Below are positions 10,649-22,514 of a DNA stretch of 64,000 nucleotides, in pieces; the first letter of the stretch is position 1, and every line of letters begins with the position of its first letter. Position numbers and translations under genes: made by a program. Source of the DNA: Hyparrhenia diplandra (Eukaryota; Streptophyta; Magnoliopsida; Poales; Poaceae); NCBI GenBank assembly GCA_015847255.1, contig JADLZK010004662.1:806001-870000 (forward strand), read 5' to 3'. The notes under the pieces were generated by a model. That model was not told where the DNA came from and ran no database searches. It was given only the letters and a program-made list of their open reading frames with translations.

Positions 10649-12460
10649 TTGGGAAGTGGCAAACTTGAAGAAGTTCATGATGTTGAATTTGATGAAACCC
10701 AAGGCTCTCAAAATAAAGTTGAAAATCATGATGATGTGAGTGGTTCCAACTTGGAGAATGCAATGAGAAATATGAATGTTGGTGACATTCGGCCAAGGCA
10801 AGTTGATGATGATGATGATGACACTCCATTGACTACCACTACCATTGAGATTGATGCAAATGAAGCAAATGAAGCAAGCACTAGTGATACTCAAGATGAA
10901 GATAAAGAGCAATAAGCTAGTCCATCCACTCATCCTAGTCATCAAGTGCAAGTGATGCAACCATCCAATATAGCAAGAGATCATCCAATTGATCAAATAG
11001 TCGGTGACATCAATAGTGGAGTGGTTACTAGAAGAAGATTGGCATCCTTTTGTGCTCACCATGCCTTTGTAGCACAAGAAGAACCGGAGAACATTGAAAA
11101 GGCACTAAAGAAGGAAGATTGGATCAATGCCATGCATGAAGAGTTGAACAACTTTAAGAGAAATGATGTATGGGAATTGGTGGAAAGGCCAAAGGACTAT
11201 AATGTGATTGGAACCAAGTGGGTCTTCAAGAACAAGCAAGATGAAGATGAAATTGTTGTTAGAAACAAGGCAAGACTAGTAGCTCAAGGGTACACTCAAG
11301 TAGAGGGTCTTGACTTTGGAGAGACCTATGCACCGGTTGCTAGACTTGAAGCAATTAGAATCTTGCTTGCCTATGCATGTGCACATGATATCAAGCTCTA
11401 TCAAATGGATGTGAAGAGTGCATTCTTGAATGGCTTCATCAATGAGTTGGTATATGTGGAGCAACCACCGGGCTTTAAAGATGAGAAGTATCACAATCAT
11501 GTCTACAAGTTGAAGAAGGCTTTGTATGGATTGAAACAAGCACCTAGAGCATGGTATGAGAGGTTGAGAGATTTTCTCCTCTCTAAAGGGTTCAAGATGG
11601 GCAAGGTGGACACCACTCTCTTCACCAAGAAGATTGGCAAGGACTTGTTTGTGTTGCAAATCTATGTTGATGACATTATCTTCGGATCAACCAATCAAGA
11701 ATTTTGTGAAGAGTTTGCAAAGATGATGGCCAATGAGTTTGAAATGTCAATGCTTGGAGAACTCACATTCTTTCTTGGACTTCAAATCAAGCAATTGAAG
11801 AATGACATATTCATTAGTCAAGGCAAGTACATCAAAGACATGATCAAGAAGTTTGATCTTCAAGATGCCAAGTCAATGTCCACACCAATGGCAACCAATG
11901 GAAGCTTAGACCCCGATCCAAGTGGCAACATGGTTGAACAAAAGTAATATCGGTCCATGATTGGAAGTTTGCTCTATGCAACCGCATCAAGACCGGACAT
12001 TGCATTTAGTGTGGGCATGTGTGCTAGATATCAATCGATCCTAGAGAGAGTCACCTCAAGGCAACAAAGAGAATTGTGAGGTACTTGAAGGGCACACAAG
12101 ATGTTAGACTATGGTATCCAAAGGGATCCAAGTTTGATTTGATTGGATATTCGGATTCCGACTATGGAGGGTGCAAGATCAATAAAATGAGAACAAGTGG
12201 CACAAGTCAATTCCTTGAAAGGTCACTAGTATCATGGTCTTCGAAGAAGCAAAATAGTGTTGCATAGTGTTGCTCTTTCAACCGCCGAAGCCGAATACAT
12301 TAGTGTGGGAAGTTGTTGCACTCAATTGCTTTGGATGAGGTCAACATTGAAGGATTTTGGATTCAAATTTGACAAAGTTTCATTGTATTGTGACAATAAA
12401 AGTGCAAGGAAGATGACCCAAAATCGGTTCAACATCCAAGAACAAAGCACATTGATATAA
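10649..12460 (+). pseudogene. Copia reverse transcriptase and RNase H (broken)
   Basis: 10946-11947 carries most of the reverse transcriptase: KWVFKNK, ARLVAQGYTQ, YQMDVKSAFLNG, the catalytic YVDDI box, and LGLQIKQ. The frame is lost at a stop near 11945. RNase H is split between 12076-12267 (YSDSDYGGC) and 12257-12460 (LSTAEAEYIS, LYCDNKSA), in different frames, with more coding-like sequence beyond. All expected catalytic boxes are recognisable, but at least three breaks separate them. Confidence 0.9.
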
Positions 12461-12619
12461 GGCACCACTTCATAAGAGATCATCAACAAAAGGGTGACAT
12501 TTGTATCATGGGCATTAGCGCCGAAGATCAACTAGCCGACATATTCACCAAGCCACTTGATGAGAAAAGATTTTGCATGCTAAAGGGAGAATTGAACATC
12601 ATTGACTTCTTCAACTTGA

Positions 12620-13618
12620 GTTGATGCACCCCACTTATATGACATGCCTCTCCTTCGACAAACCCAAGGTAAAAGTTGTTTGTCATGGCATTCATATGAT
12701 GTTAAGGACTTGTTAGTGCATCTAGACATCATGCATGCTTAATAAGCTCATTCATGAAAAATCAAATAATTTCAATGTATGTGTGGCACCACTATTGTTT
12801 TGATTGGTTTTATGAACTAGTGGTGGCATATGACATGTTTATGTGCTTGCAATCCTAGTGTCAATTCTAGAAAATGCGCTATTGATGTGTATTCTAACAT
12901 GGTGCAAGATAACCCTTATGTATATGAGGTGTGAAAAAGCTTGTCCTTGGTTCAAACTTAAATACATGGAAAGACAAGTGATCTAGATGAGACCACATGT
13001 GATACTTTGATTGACTTGATTTCTCTCATTTACACCTTTTTTGGTGATTGTTGACAAAGGGGAGAAATAAGTCACAAAGATGTTGGAAAGGATCACACAA
13101 ATAGGGGAGCAAGCTCATAGACTATTTGTGCATTTGTATGTGCATGATCATAATGAAATGTTGCATTGGCAATTTAAATTCAATATACATGGTTGCTTGG
13201 TGTATGCTAGTTTTTTTGAAAATTGATTGGTGATTGACCAACTAGCATGCATAGGATGTTTCTAGATAAAGCTCACATTTTAGTCTATAATGTTGATCTC
13301 ATGGGGTATGTTGAGTTTTGATGATTGTCTAGTTACATCGATGCTAAGGACTCCGATGGTTTCACGCTTCAAAGGTCGAATTCTAGAACCTTAGCATCTC
13401 TTTTGGTATTAGTATCTCTCCCCAAGATTTCTATCCATACATATGTACCAAATTGATCCAAACACATGGAAGCACATATGTAGGGAGAGCTACTACTACC
13501 AAAACCGAACCTTGAAATGTTTGTCAATTCTTGATTCATGATCAAAATGCTATGGGCAAGCAATTCAAGTTCAATTGAATTTTATTTCAAATCTTTGTGT
13601 TTTTGGTTGTCATCAATT
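12620..13618 (+). other. Post-pol non-coding region of the Copia element
   Basis: About 1 kb between the end of RNase H and the polypurine tract. I see no env-like open frame in it. Confidence 0.6.
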
Positions 13619-13635
13619 ACCAAAAAGGGGGAGAT
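13619..13635 (+). other. Polypurine tract
   Basis: accaaaaagggggagat lies immediately before the 3' LTR, the expected plus-strand priming site. Confidence 0.88.
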
Positions 13636-15358
13636 TGAAATCTCATGTTTGGTTTTGGAAATTGATAACACACTTGTGGACTAATCCTTGCTCTAAGTGT
13701 ATGACTTGAGATAGGATTAGATGGATGACAAGGAGTATGATGATCATGAACATGGATGATGATGATGGACATGGTGGATCGTCAAGCTCGATGATCGGCT
13801 TGAGAGGAACAGGGAGATCAAGGCAAAGGTATCTTGATAGGGTTTTCCTTTTAGTGATCAAGACACGATAGAGCGTGTGATCACATTATAGAATAGATAG
13901 CCGACTATCAATAGGGAATGCCGCGACAATCCTTTGGTGAAGTGCTTCTAGGTCAATTGACTTGCATATTGCATTTAGGACATGAGAGCACTAACTTCGA
14001 TCTTGCCTAACTTATCGGCGAGCTAACATGCATGATAACGTGATCATCTTCGACGTGTTGGCAACCTATGGCAAGAGGCGAAGCAAGTTTGAAGCAAAGA
14101 GCAAAGAAAAAGATGAAGAACTTCTTTGTCAGGCGGCCGGACGCCGCGGCGTCTCGGCCGGACGCCACCGGCCGTGGCTCTCCGGTCGGTCGCGTCGGCG
14201 AGCCCCCTGCGGGCGGAATTGACCGGACGCATGACCGGACCCTGGACCGGATGCATCCGGTGCCGGCCGGATCCCCCGACCCGAACGCATGGAGGAGCCG
14301 GTGAAGTGGGCCCGAGACCTTGTCGTAGCGGCCGGAAGCGGTGGCCGGACTTCGCGACAGGACTTATTTGGTGAGTCCGGTCGGTGCGTCCGGTCACCCG
14401 AGAGCCCAATTTGAAGACCAACGGCTCTATCTCGTGAGTGGGGCTATATATATTGTTTTGGCGGTTCCTAGCCCCCTCTCTTGCACATTTGAAGCTTCCA
14501 ACTTGCTATTGAGCTTGTGAGACTCCTCTCCACTCATCTCCCCATCACTAACTCGGATTCTTGTTGAGATTGAGAGTGATAGAAGTGCATTGCTTGCATC
14601 GGTTGCATCTAGAGGCACTTCATCCTTGGAGAAGCAGCGGGATTCTTGTTTTCTTGGGAATTTGCCCGGTTCCTAGCGGCTTGGAGCAAGAGGCGGTGTT
14701 GAGCTCGATTGGAGCTTGTTCGAGGCCACACCGGTAGTTTGTGAGGGGTCGTTCCTTACCCGCAAGAGATTCGCGAAAGGAGCACTAGTGGATTGCTCGT
14801 GGCTTGTTTGGCCCCCCTCTTGTGATTGGTGTGCTTGAGCTCCCAGGGCATTTGGCACCGGCCATTAAGCTTAGCAACCATCAAGTGGGTGTGTCGCCAC
14901 AAGCGGGACTAGCGTCTTGCCGGCAAGCACGTGAACCTCGGTGAAAAATTATCGTGTCACTTGTTCTTGCTCGTTGGAGAATTCTTGGTGATCACGGTGA
15001 TTGGCTACAATCTCGACACTACACCGGTGGTATTGTATTCTAGCACCTCTTGCATTACTTTGGTAGTATATCTTGTTAGGGTGCTTAGTGTGAGTAGCTT
15101 GTTTAGTTAGCTTAGCCTTGTTAGCTCTAGTGGTAGAATTAGTTAGTATATCTTGTCCACCTAGGAGTAACTTAGCAACCTAGCCATTGCTTGTGTTTAG
15201 AGATATTAGAATTGCTAGAATTGCTAGGAGACTTGCATAATTAGCTTGAAGCATTTGCTTATTCGCTCTGCCGTCTTATTTACTAACCGCCTTGCTTAGT
15301 GTTGTTTGTAGAATTTTTTAATAGGCTATTCACCCCCTCTAGCCATTAGGACCTTTCA
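13636..15358 (+). repeat. 3' LTR of the Copia element
   Basis: This 1723-bp copy has the same ends and the same TATA motif (near 14444-14454) as the 5' LTR. It differs by scattered substitutions and small indels, including a 6-base indel near 13690. Confidence 0.93.
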
Positions 15359-15882
15359 CGGCGTGGCGGCGCGGAGAACTCAGCGGCGGCGAGCCTCCTC
15401 CGGATCCACCGGCGTGGAGGCCGGATCCGGTGGTGGAGAGGGCAGATCCGGCCTCTACCCCACCGGATCCGCTCATGGCGGCGGCTACCGACGGCGGCGG
15501 TGGCCCGATCGGGCCCATTAGGGTTCGATCGGGCTTTTGATTTTATTTTTTTATTTCATTAACCGTGACGGTTATTTGAGGACCAAAAAACCACCACCGA
15601 AAATCCTTTGATTTACCATGACCTTCCATTCGTGGTGGTTTTAAAAACCGCCACGGAAAATAAAAAAACCGTCATGCAAAATCGAATGAGTAGTAGTGTA
15701 TTGTTGTGGACTGTTGTGACCTTCAAAAGAATTCAACAGCAATGCCAGATAATGGTTGGATTGATGAGAGCGTTATACGTACTATAGAGAAGATGAATGA
15801 ATATTATATATAAAACGATATGCACATATTGTTCTCGACTATTTTGACCTTCTAAAGAATTCAGCAGCAATGCTAGATGAAT

Positions 15883-16280
15883 AGTTTGTTTCTGATAGAC
15901 TATTCATAAGAAGTAGATGCAAATCAACATTAGCTTCCATGTTACTAATAGACCTACTAATAGACCTATGCATCCCATATTTACAAATACAAGTTTGACA
16001 TGAATAGTTTGTTTCTTATGACACGTTTGCTTGCCTACATGTAAGGAAAATTATTTAATTCAAATGCTGACACTCCTCCTGAGATTCGCGAGTAAATTCA
16101 GATCTCAAAATTCCATTTGTATGTCTGCCTGTAAAAAATAGAGACCTAAATTAATTCCTAACTCTAATGAATGAAGAACCCTATCCAGATGAGAGGGAGA
16201 TAGGAGATATGGCTGGACCAACTGGCCATGGGTGTGTTTGGTAAAAAAAGTAAAAAAAAAAAAATCTATATACCTCTTGG
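15883..16280. other. Intergenic DNA before the second MATH-BTB gene
   Basis: AT-rich. Short A runs lie near 16245-16263 and 16287-16310. No coding region is recognised. The sequence just before 16539 is C/T-rich and leader-like. Confidence 0.35.
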
Positions 16281-16538
16281 TTGCTCAAAAAAAAAAAAAA
16301 AAAAAAAAAAACTATACAGTCTTCAGCCCTCGCATTCCCCAAAGCAAAACTTCCCTTCTCCCTCGTCGCCGTCGCCGCTTCCGCCTGCCGCCGCTCACTT
16401 TCCTCCCCATCCTCCGCCCAGGTTTGCCGCCGCCTCCTCCTCTTGCCACTCTCCTTGCCACAAAGAAAGGTGACTCTTTTTCAAGGAGATCCCCTTTCCG
16501 ACGATTTTTTGGGATCTTGTAATCTGCAGGAGGGAAGG

Positions 16539-17617
16539 ATGGGCTCCGAACCCAAGAGGACGGAGTCGAGTCACACCACGGAAGAGGAGACGGGCACGCA
16601 TTTGTTCAAGATTATCGGGTACAAGCTCAAGAAGGGCAGAGGCGTCGGTACCTTCATCCGGTCGGGCATCTTCACCGTCGGCGGCGACGATTGGGTCATC
16701 CGCTTCTACCCCGACGGATCCAGCGAGAGTACCAAAGATTGGGTCGTCCTCTCGCTTGTTCTCGTAAGCAAAAAAACGTGCAGGTGCGGGCGTCCTATGA
16801 CCTGAGTTTGGTTAACCAGACTACCGGGCTTCCAGAAACTGTCTCTGGCAAACCCACTGTTAGAGTGTTCAAAAATGGCATGGTCTTATCGGTCCCTATA
16901 TCACGAAGAAATAAGGTGGAGTGTAAATCAGCTGGCTACATTGTGGACGATTGCCTGAAGATTCAGTGTACTGTCACAGTTCTCAAGGAATCGTGGGTGG
17001 AAACCACAGGCACAGGGGACTTCGAGATCGATGTGCCGGACTCAGACTTACCAGAACATTTTGGAAAATTACTCTTGGAGAAGTTAGGAGCAGATGTCAC
17101 ATTCAGTGTTGGAGGTAAGGCTTTCCCTGCACACAAGATAGTCCTTGCCGCACGGTCCCCTGTCTTTAAGGCGCAGCTGTTTGGACAGATGAAGGAAAGC
17201 AGGGCCCGGAAGATAACTGTAGAGGACATGCAGCCTGATGTTTTCAAGGCCCTGCTGAAATTTGTCTATACTGATAAACTTCCAACTGAATGGGATGATC
17301 TTGATAGTGATGATGAATATTATGAGATTGTCAAGCTTTTACTTGTTGCTGCAGATAGATATGCTATGGATAGGTTGAAGTTGTTGTGTGCAAGCATTCT
17401 TGTCGAGTCTCTTGACGTGGAGAATGTGGCTACTATGCTGGCTTTTGCTGATCAGCATAACTGCAACCGCCTCAAAGATGTTTGCATTGAGTTTTTGGCC
17501 TCCTCGGATGAGATTGATGCTGTGGTGGAAACAGAGGGTTATGCAACTCTAAAAAGAACTTGCCCTTCAATCCTAGTAGATGCACTGGAGAAGAGAAGCA
17601 AGTACCGCAAGACATAG
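16539..17617 (+). pseudogene. MATH-BTB (BPM-type) gene with a one-base frameshift in an A run
   Basis: The first part (ATG at 16539 to about 16776) encodes the start of the MATH domain: HLFKIIGYKL, GIFTVGGDDWVIRFYPDG. The rest is in another frame and ends at 17617 with the MATH remainder, BTB domain (GADVTFSVGGKAFPAHKIV, RSPVFKAQLFGQM, KFVYTDKLPTEWDDL) and BACK-like tail. The switch lies at the seven-A run 16770-16776; an eight-A run would keep one frame. Every other part aligns without gaps to the intact gene at 2826-3920. It is therefore either a recent pseudogene, a length-variable allele, or a base-calling error in a homopolymer. A 20-base GT...AG intron at this point would be too short for a plant. 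Confidence 0.82.
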
Positions 17618-19862
17618 GTTGTCAACCCAACTGAAGTATGTCTAGGAATATGTGGCTTAGTTTCTTATTTAAAATGAATAGCATGCTAGTTTTCTTAGAG
17701 AAGATCATCTAACTTGGGCCAATGGCTGGTAAGTTCAGTACTTCAATTTCCGTACCTTTTGTCAAAACATTTTATGCGCATATAGTTCAGCCTCAATGTG
17801 TGACATTATTGTAGCACCTATTTTGTAATGATGAAACACCGCATTACTGCAGCATGTCATTGAGGGAACTAGTATCAGTTGTGTTAATTCAAAAAAAAGA
17901 ATATCTTATCTAGTTATCATTTTCGGAAAATACATTGTGTGGATAGCGGTGGTTTCGCACCCTCACTGTCATATGTCGGAACAGGGCAACTTCGACAGAG
18001 ATTGAGCCACCACGACAACCCTTTAATGACATGGCTCAATCTCACCCATCCGGTAATCTTTTTTTTGGAAACTTTTTATTAACCACAGTTTTATATTATA
18101 GAACATGAATACACAATTGGAGAAATGAGTTGTTTTGAATTGTCAACCACAGCATTACAGTACTTCGATTTTTCTGGGATAATTTTGTTTGTAGCTAATT
18201 CATAATTGGGCCTGAAAAAGTTACCGAGGGTTTTAGTGTGTACTGTACCAGTTAAATTACAATAAAATGGTATATAGAATTTAACTCCAAAAGCAAACCT
18301 GGGATAATTGCTCTACAACTGTGTCAAGGAACAGAAAGTTATATGCTTTTCTATGCTTGTTTTACTGTTGTTTTTTGCGATAAAGTAGGCAGTTTTCTAC
18401 TATTGTATTGTAGGTTACTAAGAGTAATCCGGGATAGCAGATTTTATATGGTATGATTACTCATTGACCAGTTAATTGGAGAAGTTTTTTTCTATATTTA
18501 GCTGGAAGCAATGTCCAATTGTCCATCAATGTAGAGTGCACTCGAATAGTCTATCGTGTTCCTTATGTGTGGCACACAGCACAGTCAGTGTTCAGTTTTC
18601 TGTTGATTCTCATGGATCTCTGAGTTCATACTTGTTTGAGTCATATACGAAACTAATGGTATCCATTTGCATATAGTAAAATTAGGGAGCTATATATTGA
18701 AACACGTAGGAGCTATGGGTTTCTGATGGAACATAACATTTTGGACAGATCAAGGTTTTGATCTGCAGTTCTGAATTCTAGCTAAGTTTCTTTATGCACA
18801 CAAATTTATGACAAACATTTGAAAGAGAAACTCTCATGAGTCCCAATTTCAGTTTTATTAATGCAGTAATATTTCCAAAAAATGTCAGTAAAAGTAATGG
18901 GTCAACAGGACGCACACATACCGTGGGCAAGTAATCTGTTCTTTATAATGAAACACGGCACTATCAGCAATTCCTATGTTTATTCAGTATCATCTTTTCT
19001 CGTTGTACTCTTGCTATCATCTAGCATGGGCTCATTTGTTGCAACAAGGCAAAAAGTGACATTAAGCATTTGCGAACACTTCCTCTAAATCGATCCTAAA
19101 TGTAATGGTAGTTTGTCATATATGATTGCTTTTGTGGACTGAAACGATGCTATGCTTATTCTATTTTCTTCTGGCTGTTCTGGACCATGTAGGTTTTTTT
19201 TTTTTCTTCTTCTGGTCATTGGGGGAATCAATGACACTAGCACCATCTAAATATTAGTTTGACTATTTTTTGGGCCAACCTCTCTTTGGGAGGTCCCAAC
19301 GTTAGAAACTGGGATAGTTTCTATGGTCATTAATTAGGGTTTCATGAATTTAAAGTAGCTCAATTGATTAGGTTTTTATGGTGTCCAAGATTTATGTCAG
19401 GATATAATGGTGCTACTCTTTTGATGTGTTTATTTATAATAAAGGTATGGCTATAATGTCTCATCAATCTTAAAATCTCTCTATAATGTCTCCTCAACCA
19501 TACAATAAGTCAGTTCAATCTCTTGTAGGTGCTTATTAGAGTTTACTTGCCTATATTTATAAGGTTGTTGAGTACCCATGTTTATGCTAGTTTTGACAAA
19601 AAGAGTTATTCAATGTTATAATAGTTGCAACTATAGTTTTGGATGTTGCAATATTGGCCACTTTTGCTTCAAGGCGGCATTGCAAATATGCTTTTTTTTT
19701 CAACGTTGCACTCGCACACTTTGCTGCCTTGTGTGGATGTTGCGGATCTTAATATGTGGTGGTGAGTCTCTTAATGGCCTATCAAGATTAGTGATTTTGG
19801 ATGAGCTCATCACCAAGGTCACTCATAGCTACAGAAAATGGAGAAATGATATTGGGGATTCT
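17618..19862. other. Long intergenic stretch
   Basis: About 2.2 kb, AT-rich, starting with the 3' flank of the second MATH-BTB gene. Short poly-T tracts occur near 18059 and 19195. Only short open frames exist and none resembles a known protein. No clean transposon ends were found. Confidence 0.35.
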
Positions 19863-19871
19863 AGACTCTAG

Positions 19872-21254
19872 GAGAAATTGGCTATTTTGCCAACGTCGGG
19901 GAACGGGTTTTATTTAGAATGCCATTATGTTTTTGGGCTTTCGCTCGTTTGCCATTCTCAAGTCTGGCACTCCCTGCTAAAATGCCCTGTGGCTGTTTAG
20001 TCACTCTTTCTTTTTCCCTTTTACCCTTCTGATCTTTTCGCCGTCACGGGAAAGAAATCACGGAGCCGGAACCCTCTCACGCTGCCGGCTGCCCCATCCG
20101 TCTGTGGATGCCGCCGCGGAGATCTCCCCCCGCCCGACCCCATCGCGCGCGGGGCGCGCCGCCGGCGAACCCGTCAGTCCGCGGTGAGCCTGGATCTCCG
20201 CATGAGTCGCCATCGCGTCCCTGCCGTCGTGCAGCGAGCGCCCGCCATCGATGCTTGCGGTCGCCGGCTAACGGCACCTGCAACTACACATACCAACTGT
20301 ACTGACACGAGACATGCAAGCAGTTCGGCAATGCGCCATGGCCCATCCTGTCCAGGAGGCGAGCGTGTCCGAGAGAGACGAGAGAGCCCCCCGGCCGTCC
20401 CGGCGGCCACCGGCCATGTCAACGGAATCGAATCGCCCTGTCCCAGAACGGCCCCGCACAGCACACGTCGGCGTCGGCGTCAGATCGATCAAACGTGCGC
20501 GCTACTCCAGCGCGACTGATGGCGAACGAGACCACAAAAACTGTTGCCCAGCACAGTAGCTACGCGTGCCAGCAATGGCAGCCGTAACGACGGCACGGTC
20601 TGCTTGGAACGTAGCTGTATGAACTTGGACAGCACAGGGAACGGTTCGGTTCTGGTAAGAAATTTGTCACTCGACACAGGCTCAAAACCAACACTAGTTA
20701 ACATTGATTCGTCGATGAAGCTTTTTTTTTGAGAAAGCATCAATGGAGCTTTTAACCATTCAGCTGGCGACCAGGGGAGACGACAGGAGCCTTGACTTGG
20801 CTCGGAAGCACCCAGACCTGGTGGCCGCTGAAGTCAGCTCAGCTGCCACGCACGCCGCCACCAACAACGCCACCAGTCCACCGGCGCGGCGGCGGCGGCG
20901 GTATGCGCAGCGCCAGATTTTGACCGCTCCCCAACCAAACCTCGCAGAGATCCAGGACTGACAGGGTCGGCGGCGGCGGCATCCGCACGGACGGGTTGGC
21001 GGCGGGAGATCTCGGCGGCGGCATCCACAGACGGACGGGGCAGCTCGAGGACGGAGCCAGGAGCCGCGCCCGTGATTTCTTTTCCCGTGACGGTGAAAAG
21101 ATCAGAAGGGTAGAAGGGGAAAGAAAGAATGAGTAAACAGCCACGGGGCATTTTAGCGGGAGTGCCGGACTTGAGAAGGGCAAACGGCGAAGCCTAAAAC
21201 TTAATGGCATTCTAGCTTAAACTCATTCCTCGACGGCAAAATAGCCAATTTCTC
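19872..21254. mobile_element. MULE (Mutator-like) element with long terminal inverted repeats, Pack-MULE-like
   Basis: Terminal inverted repeats of about 320-340 bp (19872 to about 20208 and about 20935 to 21254), beginning GAGAAATTGGCTATTTTGCC on each strand. A perfect 9-bp TSD AGACTCTAG flanks it (19863-19871 and 21255-21263). Long TIRs plus a 9-bp TSD are diagnostic of MULEs. The 725-bp interior encodes no transposase. It is GC-rich in its first part, and a fragment of a host gene may be captured there. The only plausible frames are short (for example 20743-20961) and unrecognised. The element is non-autonomous. Confidence 0.9.
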
Positions 21255-22049
21255 AGACTCTAGAGGGTGTAGTGGACACCGAGTGTTTCTCACCAACGGT
21301 ACACGGTGGAAATTGTGATGGCTGATCGAATAAATGTTATGGGCGGAGACACTTAACTCTGTCCCAGGAGACACTACCATCAATTAAGATCTTTTGGTCC
21401 TTGATATTGATCAACTCATCACGCATGTGACACACATCTCTGTTTCATTCATAAGAGTTTTATTTGCAGTTAATAAACCTGCCACATGTATTTTTGATGA
21501 TATGGCATTGTTTTAATGAAGAGCTCTTGGCACGATTATTTCCCTCTCTAAGTCTTGGTTTGTAACTATGGAATGAAACTTTTTTGATTGATGAGTAGGT
21601 TATGTAACCATGGAATGAAATTAAATTTTTTGGATTGAGAGTGGGTGCTTCATCCAAGTTTTATTTCATTCTATATGACATGGCAATCTTGGAAACAACA
21701 AAATAGAACTCTCTTTTTTTTTTTTTTTTTTGAGTAATCCATAGAGCTTTCATTCATCATAAGAGGGATTACAATCTGTGGCTGCTAGCTCCGCTAGCCA
21801 GTCCGAATTACATCGAGCCAAAATAAACAACGTTCAAAAGCTGAGGTAACGGAAGCACATACATGAGCTACCGAATTTGCCTCCCCTACGCACTCCAACG
21901 CACTTCAAACTCAACAAAGCTCTTACCCAACTCTATGATATCAAAGCACACACTGCCAATGGATGAGAAGAACAATTGCTGCCACGAAGCAGACTTGCAA
22001 GGCCCCCGGGCAGTCGGTCTCTAGCAATACCTTCTCAATGCCGAGTTTC

Positions 22050-22460
22050 TGGGCAAGCTCCGGGCCTTCTCTTGCCGCTAGGGCTTCAGCCGAGAGGGCG
22101 AGTCCACATCATCGAACCACCCGCCATCGCTCCATCAACTCGACCATCACCATCCCGGATAACAGCACCGGTCGCGACCAACACTTACCGACCGATCAAA
22201 AGCCGCATCTGTATTCACCTTCATCCAACCCCTATCCGGTGCCTTCCATCGCATCCGCTCGAGGTGGACTTCGTCCGCTCCTTCAAGGGCGTAGCATAAG
22301 CAGCTCTTCTAGCAAACTCGACACATATCGGGCGGCCTGCGCGCTGGTTCCCATACTTTCCTCCCATGTCTCCTCCCATTGCGGCTCGTCCACAACGCCC
22401 ACGCCCGCACACAAGCATGGCTGCCATGGCCGGGTTCTGAGCTCCGTGTGACAAGTACAT
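22050..22460 (-). pseudogene. LINE RNase H domain remnant
   Basis: Around 22190-22245 the minus strand reads GWMKVNTDAAFDRS, the first catalytic-aspartate motif of the RNase H domain that many plant L1 elements carry after RT. The surrounding frame is broken. Confidence 0.6.
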
Positions 22461-22514
22461 CAAGTAGCCCATGAGCAAGGGTGGAACCTTGGAATCTTGA
22501 AACTCTTAATCTCC

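Larger units (their letters stand above)
5537..15358 (+). mobile_element. Ty1/Copia LTR retrotransposon, structurally complete but with broken coding regions
   Basis: LTRs run 5537-7257 and 13636-15358, beginning TGAAATCTC and ending CCTTTCA. A 5-bp TSD CGGCG lies at 5532-5536 and 15359-15363. A tRNA-iMet-type primer site follows the 5' LTR and a polypurine tract precedes the 3' LTR. Domain order is gag, protease, integrase, reverse transcriptase, RNase H, which defines Copia. The long gag with a coiled coil suggests the SIRE/Maximus side of the family, a tentative placement. The first 300 aligned LTR bases show about ten substitutions and two indels, so the insertion is not very recent. No env-like ORF is found in the roughly 1 kb before the 3' LTR. 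Confidence 0.95.
4937..15698. mobile_element. Non-autonomous CACTA element, split by a Copia retrotransposon
   Basis: The left end starts CACTACTACGAGGATTGATT and the inverted right end starts CACTACTACTCATTCGATTT. A 3-bp TSD TAT flanks it (4934-4936 and 15699-15701). Short subterminal repeats of CCGTGGCGGTT type occur in both orientations at 4970-5100 and 15540-15670, as expected for transposase-binding sites. Without the Copia insertion the element is only about 935 bp (4937-5536 plus 15364-15698) and encodes no transposase. Its body is a GC-rich leader-like sequence behind a TATA-like motif. Termini and subterminal motifs resemble those of the larger CACTA element at 36973-48605, whose family could have mobilised it. 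Confidence 0.9.
4614..15882. repeat. Tandem duplication of about 110-160 bp; the first copy is split by two transposons
   Basis: Unit A survives as 4614-4650 + 4912-4936 + 15702-15756. Unit B is uninterrupted at about 15774-15882. Shared landmarks in order are atacgtactatag, gatgaatg, ctatatata/ttatatata, gcacatat, attgtt, gacctt, aagaattca and gcagcaatg. Unit B is a natural empty site for both the Stowaway-like MITE and the CACTA element. Confidence 0.8.

Noticed and set aside
16764..16783. Possible 20-base GT...AG intron at the frameshift of the second MATH-BTB gene
   Set aside because: GTAAGC and TGCAG flank it nicely, but 20 bases is far below the minimum size of spliceosomal introns in plants.
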